Source: Deltaproteobacteria bacterium (GTDB taxonomy: Bacteria > Myxococcota_A > UBA796 > UBA2385). From it: a stretch of 64,000 nucleotides of DNA. Below are positions 36,107-44,822 of the stretch, one piece after another. The notes below the pieces were generated by a model. It had not been told where the DNA came from. It was given only the letters and a program-made list of their open reading frames with translations, and made no database searches. How positions within the stretch are numbered: the stretch's first letter is position 1; every line of letters starts with the position of its first letter. The stretch spans positions 62,001 through 126,000 of the forward strand of contig JAGYJW010000013.1 in NCBI GenBank assembly GCA_018401435.1, written 5' to 3'. The position numbers were made by a program, and so were the translations under genes.

Positions 36107-36859
36107 TCAGCGGTTGATCTGCAGCTTGAGCACGCTGCGACCGACCCCGATGGTATCGCCCGATTGCAAAGGCGAAACGTCGATCTTTCGACCATTGTGG
36201 TAGGTGCCGTTGGTGCTGCCCAGATCCCGCAAGAAGATCATCTCGCGGCCAAAGACCTCGATGACGGAGTGGCGGCGGGACACCTCGAGATCCGACAGCG
36301 GGACCTCCCCGGTCTTGCGGCCGATGGTCACATTGCCCCGGGTGAAGCGAAAGACCCGGCCAAGGTCCTGACCCGCCACCACCTCGACCACCGCGTTGAG
36401 GCCGGGCGGCAGGCGCAGGTCCTGGTCGATGATGTCGGCGGCGCTGCGGGTGCGATCCGGAGAGCCCCGAAGCTCGACCAGCTCGTCATCCAGCAGCCAG
36501 GCGACCTCCTGGTGGGCGGGGCGGGGCCCACCAGCGGGCGCGGGATCCTCGGCCTCACCCACAAAGAGCACGAAGCGGGTGGCGCCGATGCTGATCTCGG
36601 CGCCGGGCTTGAGCTGGGCCTCGCGGATCAGGCGCCCATCCACCATGGTGCCATTGGTGCTGCCCAGGTCCTGCAGCACCCAGCCGTCCTCGCGGGGGAC
36701 CAGCTGGGCATGGGTGGAGCTGACCAGCGGATCATCAAGGATCAACCCGCCATTCTTGCGACCGATCACCAGGGACTCGGTGCGGGACAAGGCCACATTC
36801 ATGCCCTGGCGCTGGCCAGGGCCGGAGATGACCTTGAGGAATCCCGGGGGCGTGGTCAC
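36107..36859 (-). CDS. Protein with two FHA domains
   Basis: A 250-residue protein made of two FHA domains, at about residues 8-100 and 155-248. Both have the complete phosphothreonine-binding signature: GRKNGGLILDDPLVSSTHAQL with DLGSTNGTMVDG, and GRKTGEVPLSDLEVSRRHSVI with DLGSTNGTYHNG. It should bind phosphorylated partners of Ser/Thr kinases, though no kinase is in the window. It begins five bases after the HMG-CoA lyase stop and is therefore likely in the same transcript. Confidence 0.93.
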   Translation of the reverse strand: MTTPPGFLKVISGPGQRQGMNVALSRTESLVIGRKNGGLILDDPLVSSTHAQLVPREDGWVLQDLGSTNGTMVDGRLIREAQLKPGAEISIGATRFVLFVGEAEDPAPAGGPRPAHQEVAWLLDDELVELRGSPDRTRSAADIIDQDLRLPPGLNAVVEVVAGQDLGRVFRFTRGNVTIGRKTGEVPLSDLEVSRRHSVIEVFGREMIFLRDLGSTNGTYHNGRKIDVSPLQSGDTIGVGRSVLKLQINR

Positions 36860-36864
36860 CGCGT

Positions 36865-37869
36865 TCAGGCCGTGTTGCGGGCGTGGCCCGTGAGGGCCCG
36901 ACTGGGGGCCTTGACGCGCTGCCCCTGGTGGTAGCGGTGGTAGCGACCCGGCAGGGGCCGACCCAGCACGCCGGCCAGAAAGTGTCCGGCTTCAGCCAGG
37001 CCAAAGAGGTCGATGCCGGTGCGCACGCCCATGCTCTCAAAGAGGTTGACCAGGTCGTCGCTGGCGGCGTTGCCGGCTGCACCGGGGGCATAGGGGCAGC
37101 CGCCCAGCCCGCCCACCGAGCCATCAAAGGTGCGCACCCCAAACTGCCAGCCGGTGAGCACATTGGCCAGGGCCGTGCCCCGGGTGTCGTGCATGTGCAG
37201 GGACAGGCGATCCAGGGGGATGCCCGCCTCCGTCAGGGTGCGCAGCACATCCACCACCATGCGGGGGTCGCCCATGCCGGTGGTATCGCCCAGGGCGATC
37301 TCGTCGGCCCCGGCATCCAGCATGGCCTGGGCCAGGCGCAGCGTCTCGCCCAGGGGCACCGCGCCCTCGTAGGGGCAGCCAAAGACCGTGGACAGATAGC
37401 TGCGAACGCCCATGCCCTCGTCCTTGGCGACGCCGATGACCTCTCGCAGGGCGGCGAGGCTCTCGGCGCGGGTGCGGTTGACGTTCTTCTTGTTGTGGGT
37501 CTCCGAGGCGCTCATGAAGGTGCAGATGTGCTGCACGCCGGTGTCGAGCGCGCGTTCCAGGCCGCGCTGGTTGGGCACCAGGGCCCAGAACCGGGCGTCG
37601 GGGAAGGCGCGGCGCAGGCCCGGCAAGGCGGCGACGACCTCGGCGGCGTCGGCCAGCTGGGGGATCCAGCTTGGGCGCACGAAGCTGGTGACCTCGAGGT
37701 CGCGGACGCCGGCAGACAACAGGCGCGAGATCAGCTCGACCTTGTCGCCGGTGGCCACCACGTCGGCCTCGTTCTGCAGGCCGTCGCGCAGGGCCACCTC
37801 GTAGATGCGCACCGGAGACGGGCCCGAGAGCTCCGCGGGGAGGCGATGCGAATCGGGGTTGTGGGTCAT
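36865..37869 (-). CDS. Hydroxymethylglutaryl-CoA lyase
   Basis: A 334-residue enzyme that splits HMG-CoA into acetyl-CoA and acetoacetate, the last step of leucine breakdown. Motifs are the catalytic YEVALRDGLQNEA, SASETHNKKNVN, SYLSTVFGCPYEG, the metal-binding HMHDTRGTALAN and the Cys loop GLGGCPYAPGAAGN. The ATG at 37,869 is preceded by AGGAGTGCCC, giving a clear ribosome binding site. No other leucine-degradation genes are nearby. Confidence 0.94.
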   Translation of the reverse strand: MTHNPDSHRLPAELSGPSPVRIYEVALRDGLQNEADVVATGDKVELISRLLSAGVRDLEVTSFVRPSWIPQLADAAEVVAALPGLRRAFPDARFWALVPNQRGLERALDTGVQHICTFMSASETHNKKNVNRTRAESLAALREVIGVAKDEGMGVRSYLSTVFGCPYEGAVPLGETLRLAQAMLDAGADEIALGDTTGMGDPRMVVDVLRTLTEAGIPLDRLSLHMHDTRGTALANVLTGWQFGVRTFDGSVGGLGGCPYAPGAAGNAASDDLVNLFESMGVRTGIDLFGLAEAGHFLAGVLGRPLPGRYHRYHQGQRVKAPSRALTGHARNTA

Positions 37870-37916
37870 GGGCACTCCTGCGTTCTTCCAGTCTAACCCC
37901 GCGAGCGGGCCCCGCC

Positions 37917-38840
37917 TCAGCGCCGGCTGCCCATCAGCTTCACCATGATGGCCTTCTGTGCGTGCAGCCGGTTCTCGGCTTGATCGAAGACGACGCTGCG
38001 GGGGCCATCGATCACCGAGGCCGCCACCTCCTCGCCGCGGTGGGCGGGCAGACAGTGCAAGAAGATGCCGCCCGGCCGCGCCCGTTTCATCAGGGCGTCG
38101 TCCACCTGGAAGCCGCGGAAGTTCTCGATGCGCTGGTCGCGCTCTTCTTCCTGGCCCATGCTGGCCCACACATCGGTGTAGACCGCATCGGCGCCATCCA
38201 CGGCCTCGGCGGGATCTTCGGTCACCAGCACCGATCCGCCGGAGCTGGACGCAAAGGCCTGGGCCCGGGCCACCACCGCGGGATCGGGCGCGTAGCCGGC
38301 CGGGTGCCCGATCGCGACGTGCATGCCCATCAGCGCGCAGCCATGCAGCAGGGAGTGGGCCATATTGTTGCCATCGCCGACATAGGCCAGCTTCAGCTCG
38401 CGCAGGTAGCCAAAACGCTCCTGCACGGTCTGCAGATCGGCCAGCACCTGGCAGGGGTGATTGAAGTCCGTGAGGCCGTTGATCACGGGAACATCGCTGG
38501 ACTCTGCCAGATCCAGCACGTCCTGGTGGGCATAGACCCGGGCCATGATGCCATCCACGTAGCGGCTGAGCACCTTGGCGGTATCGGCGATGGACTCGCC
38601 GCGATGAAGCTGAATATCCTTGGGGCCGAGGATCACGCCTTGACCACCCAGCTGGTAGATGCCGGCCTGGAAGCTCATGCGGGTGCGCAAAGACGGCTTC
38701 TGGAAGATGAGGGCCATCGTGCGGCCGGCGCAGGCGGTGGAGAAGGCCGGGGGGTTGGCCTTGATCATGCGGGCGAGCTCAATCAGGCTGCGCAGCTCGC
38801 CTTCGGTGTGATCGGCCAGGGAGATGAAGTGGCGGGGCAT
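37917..38840 (-). CDS. argF: Ornithine carbamoyltransferase
   Basis: A 307-residue enzyme that makes citrulline from ornithine and carbamoyl phosphate in arginine synthesis. The carbamoyl-phosphate motif is KPSLRTRMSF, followed by the GGQGVIL strand, the DFNHPCQVLADLQT motif that binds carbamoyl phosphate, and the ornithine-binding HCLPAHRGEEV near the end. The last motif favours ornithine over N-acetylornithine as substrate. The start at 38,840 has GGAGGATCC just upstream. Other arginine genes are not in the window. Confidence 0.94.
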   Translation of the reverse strand: MPRHFISLADHTEGELRSLIELARMIKANPPAFSTACAGRTMALIFQKPSLRTRMSFQAGIYQLGGQGVILGPKDIQLHRGESIADTAKVLSRYVDGIMARVYAHQDVLDLAESSDVPVINGLTDFNHPCQVLADLQTVQERFGYLRELKLAYVGDGNNMAHSLLHGCALMGMHVAIGHPAGYAPDPAVVARAQAFASSSGGSVLVTEDPAEAVDGADAVYTDVWASMGQEEERDQRIENFRGFQVDDALMKRARPGGIFLHCLPAHRGEEVAASVIDGPRSVVFDQAENRLHAQKAIMVKLMGSRR

Positions 38841-38944
38841 GGATCCTCCAGGGCCGCGCCCCCTATCCAGCCAGGGCCGCACCGCACCCGCGACGGCGGC
38901 CCCAACCAGGGTAGGACCTTCTTGACCCCATCGCGGAGGAACCC

Positions 38945-40438
38945 ATGTCCCTGGCCCCCCTCCTGATCGCCCTGCTGGCTGGCGGCGGCGGCGCCCGCGC
39001 AGAGTCGGCCCGGGTCGAGGATCTGCGCTGGGCCTGGCCGGCCGAAGACACGCGCCGGGTGCACATTCTCAGCACCGTGGCCATGCCGCAGCTGCTGCGC
39101 CTGGAGCTGCCCGGCGGAACGGGCCTGCGCGTGACGGTGGTCGAGGTCGAATATGTCGCCCGCTGCAGCCTGGTGGCCGAGCAGCCGTCGAGCTGGGAGC
39201 TGGAATGCCCCCTCGAAGCCGTGCGCATGGCCGCCCAACCCATCCGCGAAGAGATGGACAGGGCCGACGTTCTCCAAGGCATTCTGGACAACTTCACCTG
39301 GCGGCTGAAAGACGCCTGGCTGCAGGTGGAGGTGGGCAAGGATGGCAAGCTGCGCCACTTCGACCTGCAGGACCGCGTCGAGACGATGTTGGGCGACCGC
39401 AAGGAGACGGAGCTGATGCGCCGGTTGATGCGGCAGGGCTTTGCGGGCCTGGAGCTGCAGCTGCCCCTGCGTGGCGCGGCCGGCAAGGAATGGCAGACCC
39501 AGAACCCGCGCCTGGCCGAGCACCTCGCCTATGACGGCACCCATGGTATCACCCAGCTCAGCCACCGCATCCGCGACGTGGACGGGCCCCGGGTCTTCAT
39601 CGAGAGCACCGGCAAGGGCGCCATGCAGCCCGCCCCGGGCCGCCTGATGGGCCTGGAGATGGTGACCGAGCAGGTCTTCGACCAGACGGCTGGCATGGTC
39701 GAAGAAGCCCGCTGGGCCGGCATTGCCCGCCCCACTGCCAGCCACATCTTCGCCTGGACCGACGAGACCCGACCCTACCTCTTCTGGGGGCAAGCCCGCA
39801 TCGCGCCGCTGGACGCGCCCGTGCTGCTGGGCTCCAGCGGGCCCATGGACTTCGTGCCCCTTCCCGAAGACCTGCAAGAGCGCCTGTCTGGGGGCAGCCA
39901 GGCCGGCCTGAGCCCGCCCGGACGCGAGACCGAGCCCACCACCGAGAACTTCGGCTATTTCCGCCTGGGGGTGGGCGCGGGGCTGGGCGGTGGCGTCGAC
40001 GGGCGGCTGGACGCCGAAGGAGAGGCGGGAATCCGCTTCAAATCCGATGTCTGGGCTGGCCTGGGTGCGCGGGTGGGCCTGCCGGTGGGCCGCCCCATCG
40101 ACACGGAGGCGCCGCCGGTCGGCGCCGATGTGGACGGCCTGGTCAAGGTCAACTGGTCGCCGGAGACCCGGGTGAGCCCGCGCCTGGGATTCAACCTGGG
40201 AGCCGGCTACCGCAGCTGGGGTGGCGATCTGCCCGGCTTTGAGGTGGTGCCGCTGCTGGGCCCCGAAATCGGCGGCCGAGCGCGCATTGGCGCCGGAATC
40301 TGGCTGGATGTGTGGGCGCGCAGCACCCTGGCTTTTGGCCGCATCGCGCCCTTCTCGCAGGCCGAGTGGGGGGGCAGCGAGGCCGACCTGACCCATCGGG
40401 CCGGGGTGTCGCTGCTCTTCGGTCCGACGCTGCGCTGA
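38945..40438 (+). CDS. Exported hypothetical protein, possible outer-membrane domain
   Basis: A 497-residue protein with a signal peptide (SLAPLLIALLAGGGGARA). Residues about 25-300 are a mixed domain of unknown family. The last 170 residues alternate polar and hydrophobic in short strands rich in Gly and aromatic residues (FGYFRLGVGAGLGGGVDG, GFNLGAGYRSWGG, ending AGVSLLFGPTLR), as in an outer-membrane barrel. A barrel normally ends in an aromatic residue; this one ends in Arg. GGAGG lies seven bases before the ATG. It is divergent from argF. Confidence 0.6.
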   Translation: MSLAPLLIALLAGGGGARAESARVEDLRWAWPAEDTRRVHILSTVAMPQLLRLELPGGTGLRVTVVEVEYVARCSLVAEQPSSWELECPLEAVRMAAQPIREEMDRADVLQGILDNFTWRLKDAWLQVEVGKDGKLRHFDLQDRVETMLGDRKETELMRRLMRQGFAGLELQLPLRGAAGKEWQTQNPRLAEHLAYDGTHGITQLSHRIRDVDGPRVFIESTGKGAMQPAPGRLMGLEMVTEQVFDQTAGMVEEARWAGIARPTASHIFAWTDETRPYLFWGQARIAPLDAPVLLGSSGPMDFVPLPEDLQERLSGGSQAGLSPPGRETEPTTENFGYFRLGVGAGLGGGVDGRLDAEGEAGIRFKSDVWAGLGARVGLPVGRPIDTEAPPVGADVDGLVKVNWSPETRVSPRLGFNLGAGYRSWGGDLPGFEVVPLLGPEIGGRARIGAGIWLDVWARSTLAFGRIAPFSQAEWGGSEADLTHRAGVSLLFGPTLR

Positions 40439-40444
40439 GGGCGA

Positions 40445-41671
40445 TCAGGCGGAGGGCACCACGGAGCGGACCGGGCCGCCACGGCCCACCCCCGCTTCGA
40501 GCTGGCCGCCGCGGGCGACCACGCGACCGCCGATGAGCACCAGGGCGGGCGGGGTGCCGGCGTCGCGGTTGAGGAAGGGGGACCAGTCCGAGGCGGCCCA
40601 GGCGAGCTGGTCGTGCAGGCGCTCGGTCTCGCCTTCGGTCACCAGCAGCAGGTCGGCGTCGGCGCCCACCTCGATGCGCCCCTTGTCGGGCAGGCCAAAG
40701 ATCCGGGCCGGGGCCTCGCAGCACATCTCCACCACCCGCTCCAGACCGATGCGGCCGTGCTTGACCGCGCTCATCAGCAGCGGAAAGAGCAGGGATATCG
40801 CGGGCAAACCCAGCACGGGGTCCGCCCCCGTCCGGCTGGAGCGATCGACCGGGCTGTGGGCGCTGCAGGCCAGATCCACCCGGCCACGCTTCATCGCCGC
40901 CCAGATGGCGCGGCGGTCGCGCTCGCTGCGCACGGGTGGGTGCACATGCACCAGCCCCTGCAGGTCGGGCTTGAGGGTCTCGATGCTGAGGAAGAGGTGG
41001 GCGGGCTGCACGCCGCTGCTGAGCGGGATGTCGCCGCGAATGGGGTCCAGCCGGTTGAGTTCGGCGGCGGTGGACAAGCCCATGAGGTGCGTGGGTGCGC
41101 CGCTCGTGGTCACCGCCGCGATCAGCGCCTCCAGCTGCTCGAGGGTGCTGCTGGCCACGCCGAGGGTGCGGCCGGCAGAGGCGTCAAAGAGGCCGGGCAG
41201 TCGGTCGATGGCGCCGCCGGCGTCCAGGTTGGTGAGGGCGGCCACCGCGAGCCCCTCGGCCAGCAGCGCAGCCAGGGCGGCGGGGTCGGCGGCGTCCCCA
41301 TCGGCCCAGAAGCCGAAGTTGCAGAGGCTCTCGGCGGCGGCTTGTTCGGCCTTGGCGGAGAGCTCGGCGGCGCTGCCCCCCGGAGCGTGGGCATCGGGCA
41401 GGTCGAAGACAGTCGTGATGCCCGAGCGCACGGCGGCTTCAGACGACCGGGCCCAGCTGGGTTTGCGGGCTGCGCCGCTCTGCCGCATGCGCACCTGGGT
41501 GTCGATGACCCCCGGCATCACGAAGCGGCCGATTCCGGGCACCTCTTCTCGGGCCGAAGCGCCGGGGGAATCGCCAATATAGGCGATCTTTCCCGCCTCC
41601 ACGGCGATGTCGGCGACCCTGCGGCCGCCAGAATTCAGGATGGTGGCATCTCGGATGATCAAGTCGTACAC
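40445..41671 (-). CDS. Dihydroorotase-like amidohydrolase lacking metal ligands
   Basis: A 408-residue protein of the cyclic amidohydrolase (dihydroorotase/allantoinase) family: DATILNSGGRRVADIAVEAGKIAYIG, PGVIDTQVRMRQSG, and the C-terminal ARIFGLPDKGRIEVGADADLLLV. The metal-binding DxHxH is DTQVR (Asp57, Gln59, Arg61), so both His ligands are gone. The later His of the HxST region reads GLST, and the catalytic Asp of TDHAPH reads SAHSP. It is therefore most likely inactive, like the PyrC' partner that supports aspartate carbamoyltransferase in some bacteria. No pyrB is in the window. Confidence 0.82.
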   Translation of the reverse strand: MYDLIIRDATILNSGGRRVADIAVEAGKIAYIGDSPGASAREEVPGIGRFVMPGVIDTQVRMRQSGAARKPSWARSSEAAVRSGITTVFDLPDAHAPGGSAAELSAKAEQAAAESLCNFGFWADGDAADPAALAALLAEGLAVAALTNLDAGGAIDRLPGLFDASAGRTLGVASSTLEQLEALIAAVTTSGAPTHLMGLSTAAELNRLDPIRGDIPLSSGVQPAHLFLSIETLKPDLQGLVHVHPPVRSERDRRAIWAAMKRGRVDLACSAHSPVDRSSRTGADPVLGLPAISLLFPLLMSAVKHGRIGLERVVEMCCEAPARIFGLPDKGRIEVGADADLLLVTEGETERLHDQLAWAASDWSPFLNRDAGTPPALVLIGGRVVARGGQLEAGVGRGGPVRSVVPSA

Positions 41672-41811
41672 GGCGCAACCTCGAAGGCGGCCGCCTAATC
41701 GATCGTGGCCGCCTCCGCCCGCCTCGGGACGCGGTCGCCTCGCATGGGCCCGCAGACGAGGCTAACGAAGGGGCCGGCCCGGCCCGGCCGCGCACTGCAA
41801 CGAGACGACCC

Positions 41812-42573
41812 ATGGCAACCCTGCTCCTCGTCGCCGGACCTCCGGCATCCTCCGTGCTCTGGGTGGGGGTCTCCGACCGGCTGGAGGCCCTGGGCCACAA
41901 GACCCACCGGCTGGAGCTCTTCGATCCGGTCCCCCCCGACCCGACCTCGGCGGGCCTGGCCAGCCAGATCGCCCACGCCGCCGCCGCCCTGGGGCCCGAT
42001 GTGGTGCTGGTGGCCCAAGGCAGCATCCTGCCGGCCGCACGGGACGTCGCCGCCCGTCAGCCCCTGGGGGGCCTCGTGCTCACCAATGGGCCCCTCAACC
42101 GGCTCGATCCGGTCACCGCAGGCATCTGCCGGGCGGCCGCGACGGGTGAGCCCTTCGCCCGAGTGGCGCTTCAACCTGCACTCTGGCAGCGCTGGTTGGC
42201 ATCGTCCGTGGGCTTGCGGCGCACGACCGTGAACCCCTATGTGATGGACCGCGACACTGTTGTCGCACTCAGCGCACCCTATCTTTCCAGCCTCGCGCAG
42301 CGCCGGGCCGTGGCCCACTTCCTGGCGGACCTGCCGGCGGCCCTGCGCCGCCCCAGCCCGAGCACCGTGCCGACGCTGATCGTTTGGGGCGATGAAGATC
42401 CGCTTCAGCCGGCCCATGTCGTCGATACGGAGCTTCGTCGGATCCCCGGTGCTCGGTTCACGGTGGTGCCCGGCGGGCAGCACTTCCACGCCCTGGAACG
42501 CCCCTGGGCCTTGGCCGAGGCCATCCACGCCTGGTTGCCCGATCGGCGGTCCGGCGCCCCGGCAGCCGGCTGA
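41812..42573 (+). CDS. Alpha/beta hydrolase-like protein
   Basis: A 253-residue alpha/beta-fold protein. The N-terminal LLLVAGPPASSVLW, the strand VVLVAQGSILPAARDV, the acid-loop LIVWGDEDPLQPAHVV and the His motif PGGQHFHALERP match the fold. At the nucleophile elbow the usual GxSxG reads AQGSI, so the Ser is shifted by one position or absent. Activity is therefore uncertain. It is divergent from the dihydroorotase-like gene. Confidence 0.75.
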   Translation: MATLLLVAGPPASSVLWVGVSDRLEALGHKTHRLELFDPVPPDPTSAGLASQIAHAAAALGPDVVLVAQGSILPAARDVAARQPLGGLVLTNGPLNRLDPVTAGICRAAATGEPFARVALQPALWQRWLASSVGLRRTTVNPYVMDRDTVVALSAPYLSSLAQRRAVAHFLADLPAALRRPSPSTVPTLIVWGDEDPLQPAHVVDTELRRIPGARFTVVPGGQHFHALERPWALAEAIHAWLPDRRSGAPAAG

Positions 42574-42690
42574 CCGCGACACAAATGTCGCACTTTGGGC
42601 AATTGGAGGGGTGCAGACCGGGGGTCCAGGCCACCCGCCAGCGCCGCCAAAGCCCATCAACACAGGATTCTCACCCCCGCGGACGTGGCC
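42574..42690. other. Intergenic region ahead of the predicted sigma-54 promoter
   Basis: Together with the two features that follow, this is the 299-base space between the hydrolase and the flavoprotein gene. It contains a stretch of lower GC (GACACAAATGTCGCACTTTG, 42,577-42,596) that includes an imperfect dyad (CGACA ... TGTCG), which could bind an enhancer protein. No open frame is convincing. Confidence 0.3.
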
Positions 42691-42706
42691 TGGCACGGCA
42701 TGTGCA
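42691..42706 (+). promoter_or_regulatory. Predicted sigma-54 (RpoN) promoter
   Basis: TGGCACGGCATGTGCA matches the -24/-12 consensus TGGCAC-N5-TTGCA with one mismatch and exact spacing. The expected start lies near 42,717. RpoN promoters need an enhancer-binding activator, which is not in the window. Confidence 0.6.
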
Positions 42707-42716
42707 TAGACCCACT

Positions 42717-42813
42717 GCGGAGATGAGACGCTAAAGGCGGTCCGGCGGAGAAACCCCCGACCTCACCGCAGCTGCGCCCGGTCGAGGTAACTCGGCCGGG
42801 CGCTTCTCTTTTC
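42717..42813 (+). ncRNA. Predicted small structured RNA
   Basis: About 97 bases from the predicted sigma-54 start to an intrinsic terminator. By hand folding, GCGG (42,717-42,720) pairs with CCGC (42,766-42,769), GAG with CTC inside it, and an inner arm closes on an AGAAA loop (42,749-42,753). A separate terminator stem follows. I do not recognise a known riboswitch or RNA family. It could be a free small RNA or an attenuating leader of the flavoprotein gene, which starts 60 bases after it. Confidence 0.5.
42774..42813 (+). terminator. Strong intrinsic terminator
   Basis: GCGCCCGG and CGAG pair with CTCG and CCGGGCGC across a GTAA loop, with one T/G opposition in the stem, followed by TTCTCTTTTC. 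This is the clearest Rho-independent terminator in the window. Confidence 0.85.
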
Positions 42814-42872
42814 GGGCCTCCTCCGGCCCCGGCAAGGCCACCGAAAGGGCGCGGGACCGGCTATGGGGGATC

Positions 42873-44822
42873 ATGCTCCACGACGCCCTGGCCCCTCTTG
42901 GGATCTCCAGCAGCACCGATCCCCTCGACCTCGACGCCGCCCGACGGGATCTCTGGCCCCGGGCCACCTTGGAGCTTCGGGACGGCCGCCTGCCCGCCAG
43001 CCCCAGCGCGGTGGCCTGGCCCCGAAGCGCCCACGACGTCGCCACGCTCCTGCAGCTGGCCCAGCGCCTGGGGGTGCCGGTCGTCCCCTATGGCGCGGGT
43101 TCGGGGGTGTGCGGCGGGGCGGCAGGACACGAAGACGCGCTGGTCATCGACCTCAAGCGCATGAACCGCCTGCTGGGCATCGACCCACACCGCGGGGTGG
43201 CCTGGGCCCAGCCGGGGCTGCTGGGCCAGCACCTCGAAGACCTCCTCGCCCGCCGGGGCTGGCGCACCGCCCACAGCCCCTCCTCCATCGCCTGCAGCAC
43301 CGTCGGGGGATGGGCGGCTGCGCGCAGCGCCGGGCAATTCTCCAGCCGATACGGTACCTTTGACGACATGATGCTGGCGGCGGCGGTCGAGACCCCCACG
43401 GGAAGACGCCTGCTGGGTGCCTGGACCCCCACCGGCAAACCGGATCTCCTGCCCCTGATCAGCGGCTCAGAGGGCACCCTGGGCGTGTTCACCGATGTGG
43501 CCATGCGCATCGTGCCCCTGGCACAGCGGCGCTGGCTGCGGGGCCTGGCCTTGCCCGGCCTGCGCCAGGCCTGGGAGCTGATGCGCGCGCTCATGCAAGA
43601 GGGGCCAGCACCCTTCGTCTTGCGGCTCTACGACCCCATTGACACCCGCATTGGCGGGCCTGCCCGCGCCGCCCGCAAGGCCAAGGCCGGGCCCCAATCG
43701 GGCAGCCCGCTGCTCGAACGCCTGCGGGCGGCGGTCGAGCGCGTGCCCGCCCTGCGAGAGCACCTGCTGGAGCTTCCCCTGGCCCTGCCGCGGCTGATCA
43801 ACCGCATCGCCGACAACCTGGGCGGAGAAGAGGTCCTGCTGGTGGTGGGCTATGACGGCACCGACGCCGAAGTGGAGGCCGCCGTGGCCCAGGTGGCCCC
43901 CTTGCTGGAGGCCGGCCGCGACCTGGGCCCGGATCCGGGCGAGCACTGGCACGCCCACCGCCACGAGGTGTCCTACAAGCTGGCGCCGGTCTTTGCGGGG
44001 GGCGCCTGGGCGGACACCATGGAGGTGGCCAGCACCTGGTCGCGGCTGCCCGCCCTGCACGAGGCCGTTCGGGCTGCCCTGGGCGAGACCACCGCCGTGA
44101 TGGCCCACTTCAGCCACGCCTATCGAGAGGGGTGCTCCATCTACTTCTCCTTTGCCGGGCGCGGTGGGGTCGAGGTCTACGACGCCACCTGGGCGGCGGG
44201 GCTCAAGGCCGCTGCGGCCGCGGGGGGCACGGTCACCCACCACCATGGGGTCGGCCAGCTCAAGGCCCAGGCGGCGACGCGCGAGGCCGCCGCCGCCATC
44301 CGGATCTGGCGCGACGCCCGCCAGAATCTCGACCCCACCGGCATCCTCAACCCCGGCCGCCTCTTTGACGGCGATCTACCTCACGCCGCCGGGCCGCCGC
44401 CGCCCCAAGGGGGCCCCCTCTTTGATCTGGACCCGGTGGACCGCCTGGCCCGGGTCGATGCCCGGGCGCCGGCCCCCGCCCTGCAAGCCGCCCTGGCGGC
44501 CACGGGCCACCGCCTGCGCCTGCCGGTGGATCGCCCGTTGCTGGCGTGGCTGCAGGCCTGGCGCAAGGGCCACCTGGACCCCACAGAGGCCCCCCTCTTT
44601 GCCGTGCAGGCCCGCTTTCCCGACGGTGTGGCCGCGGCGGTCGGTCCAGCACCGCGCTCGGCCGCAGGGCCGGATCTGCGCTGGGGCCTGCTGGATGCCG
44701 CCACCGTCGAATGGGTGCAGGTGCCCATCCTGCCCCTCGATGGCCAGGCAGCCGCGCCGGTGGCACCCCAGGGGCCAGAGCCCGCCTGCCTCCCTCCCGA
44801 AACTGCAGCCTGGACGGACTGA
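42873..44822 (+). CDS. FAD-binding oxidase resembling alkylglycerone-phosphate synthase
   Basis: A 649-residue flavoprotein of the vanillyl-alcohol-oxidase/GlcD superfamily. The FAD-binding motif is VVPYGAGSGVCGG and the second is SGSEGTLGVFTDVAMRIVP. The substrate domain has SHAYREGCSIYFSFAG and GTVTHHHGVGQLK; the HHH motif and the Y-F-F pattern are characteristic of alkyldihydroxyacetone-phosphate synthase, which makes ether lipids, rather than of glycolate oxidase. The C-terminal 170 residues are an extra domain of unknown fold. It is followed without a gap by an Fe-S protein, as in glycolate-oxidase systems, so its reaction is uncertain. The start is an ATG with GGGGGATC upstream. Confidence 0.8.
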   Translation: MLHDALAPLGISSSTDPLDLDAARRDLWPRATLELRDGRLPASPSAVAWPRSAHDVATLLQLAQRLGVPVVPYGAGSGVCGGAAGHEDALVIDLKRMNRLLGIDPHRGVAWAQPGLLGQHLEDLLARRGWRTAHSPSSIACSTVGGWAAARSAGQFSSRYGTFDDMMLAAAVETPTGRRLLGAWTPTGKPDLLPLISGSEGTLGVFTDVAMRIVPLAQRRWLRGLALPGLRQAWELMRALMQEGPAPFVLRLYDPIDTRIGGPARAARKAKAGPQSGSPLLERLRAAVERVPALREHLLELPLALPRLINRIADNLGGEEVLLVVGYDGTDAEVEAAVAQVAPLLEAGRDLGPDPGEHWHAHRHEVSYKLAPVFAGGAWADTMEVASTWSRLPALHEAVRAALGETTAVMAHFSHAYREGCSIYFSFAGRGGVEVYDATWAAGLKAAAAAGGTVTHHHGVGQLKAQAATREAAAAIRIWRDARQNLDPTGILNPGRLFDGDLPHAAGPPPPQGGPLFDLDPVDRLARVDARAPAPALQAALAATGHRLRLPVDRPLLAWLQAWRKGHLDPTEAPLFAVQARFPDGVAAAVGPAPRSAAGPDLRWGLLDAATVEWVQVPILPLDGQAAAPVAPQGPEPACLPPETAAWTD

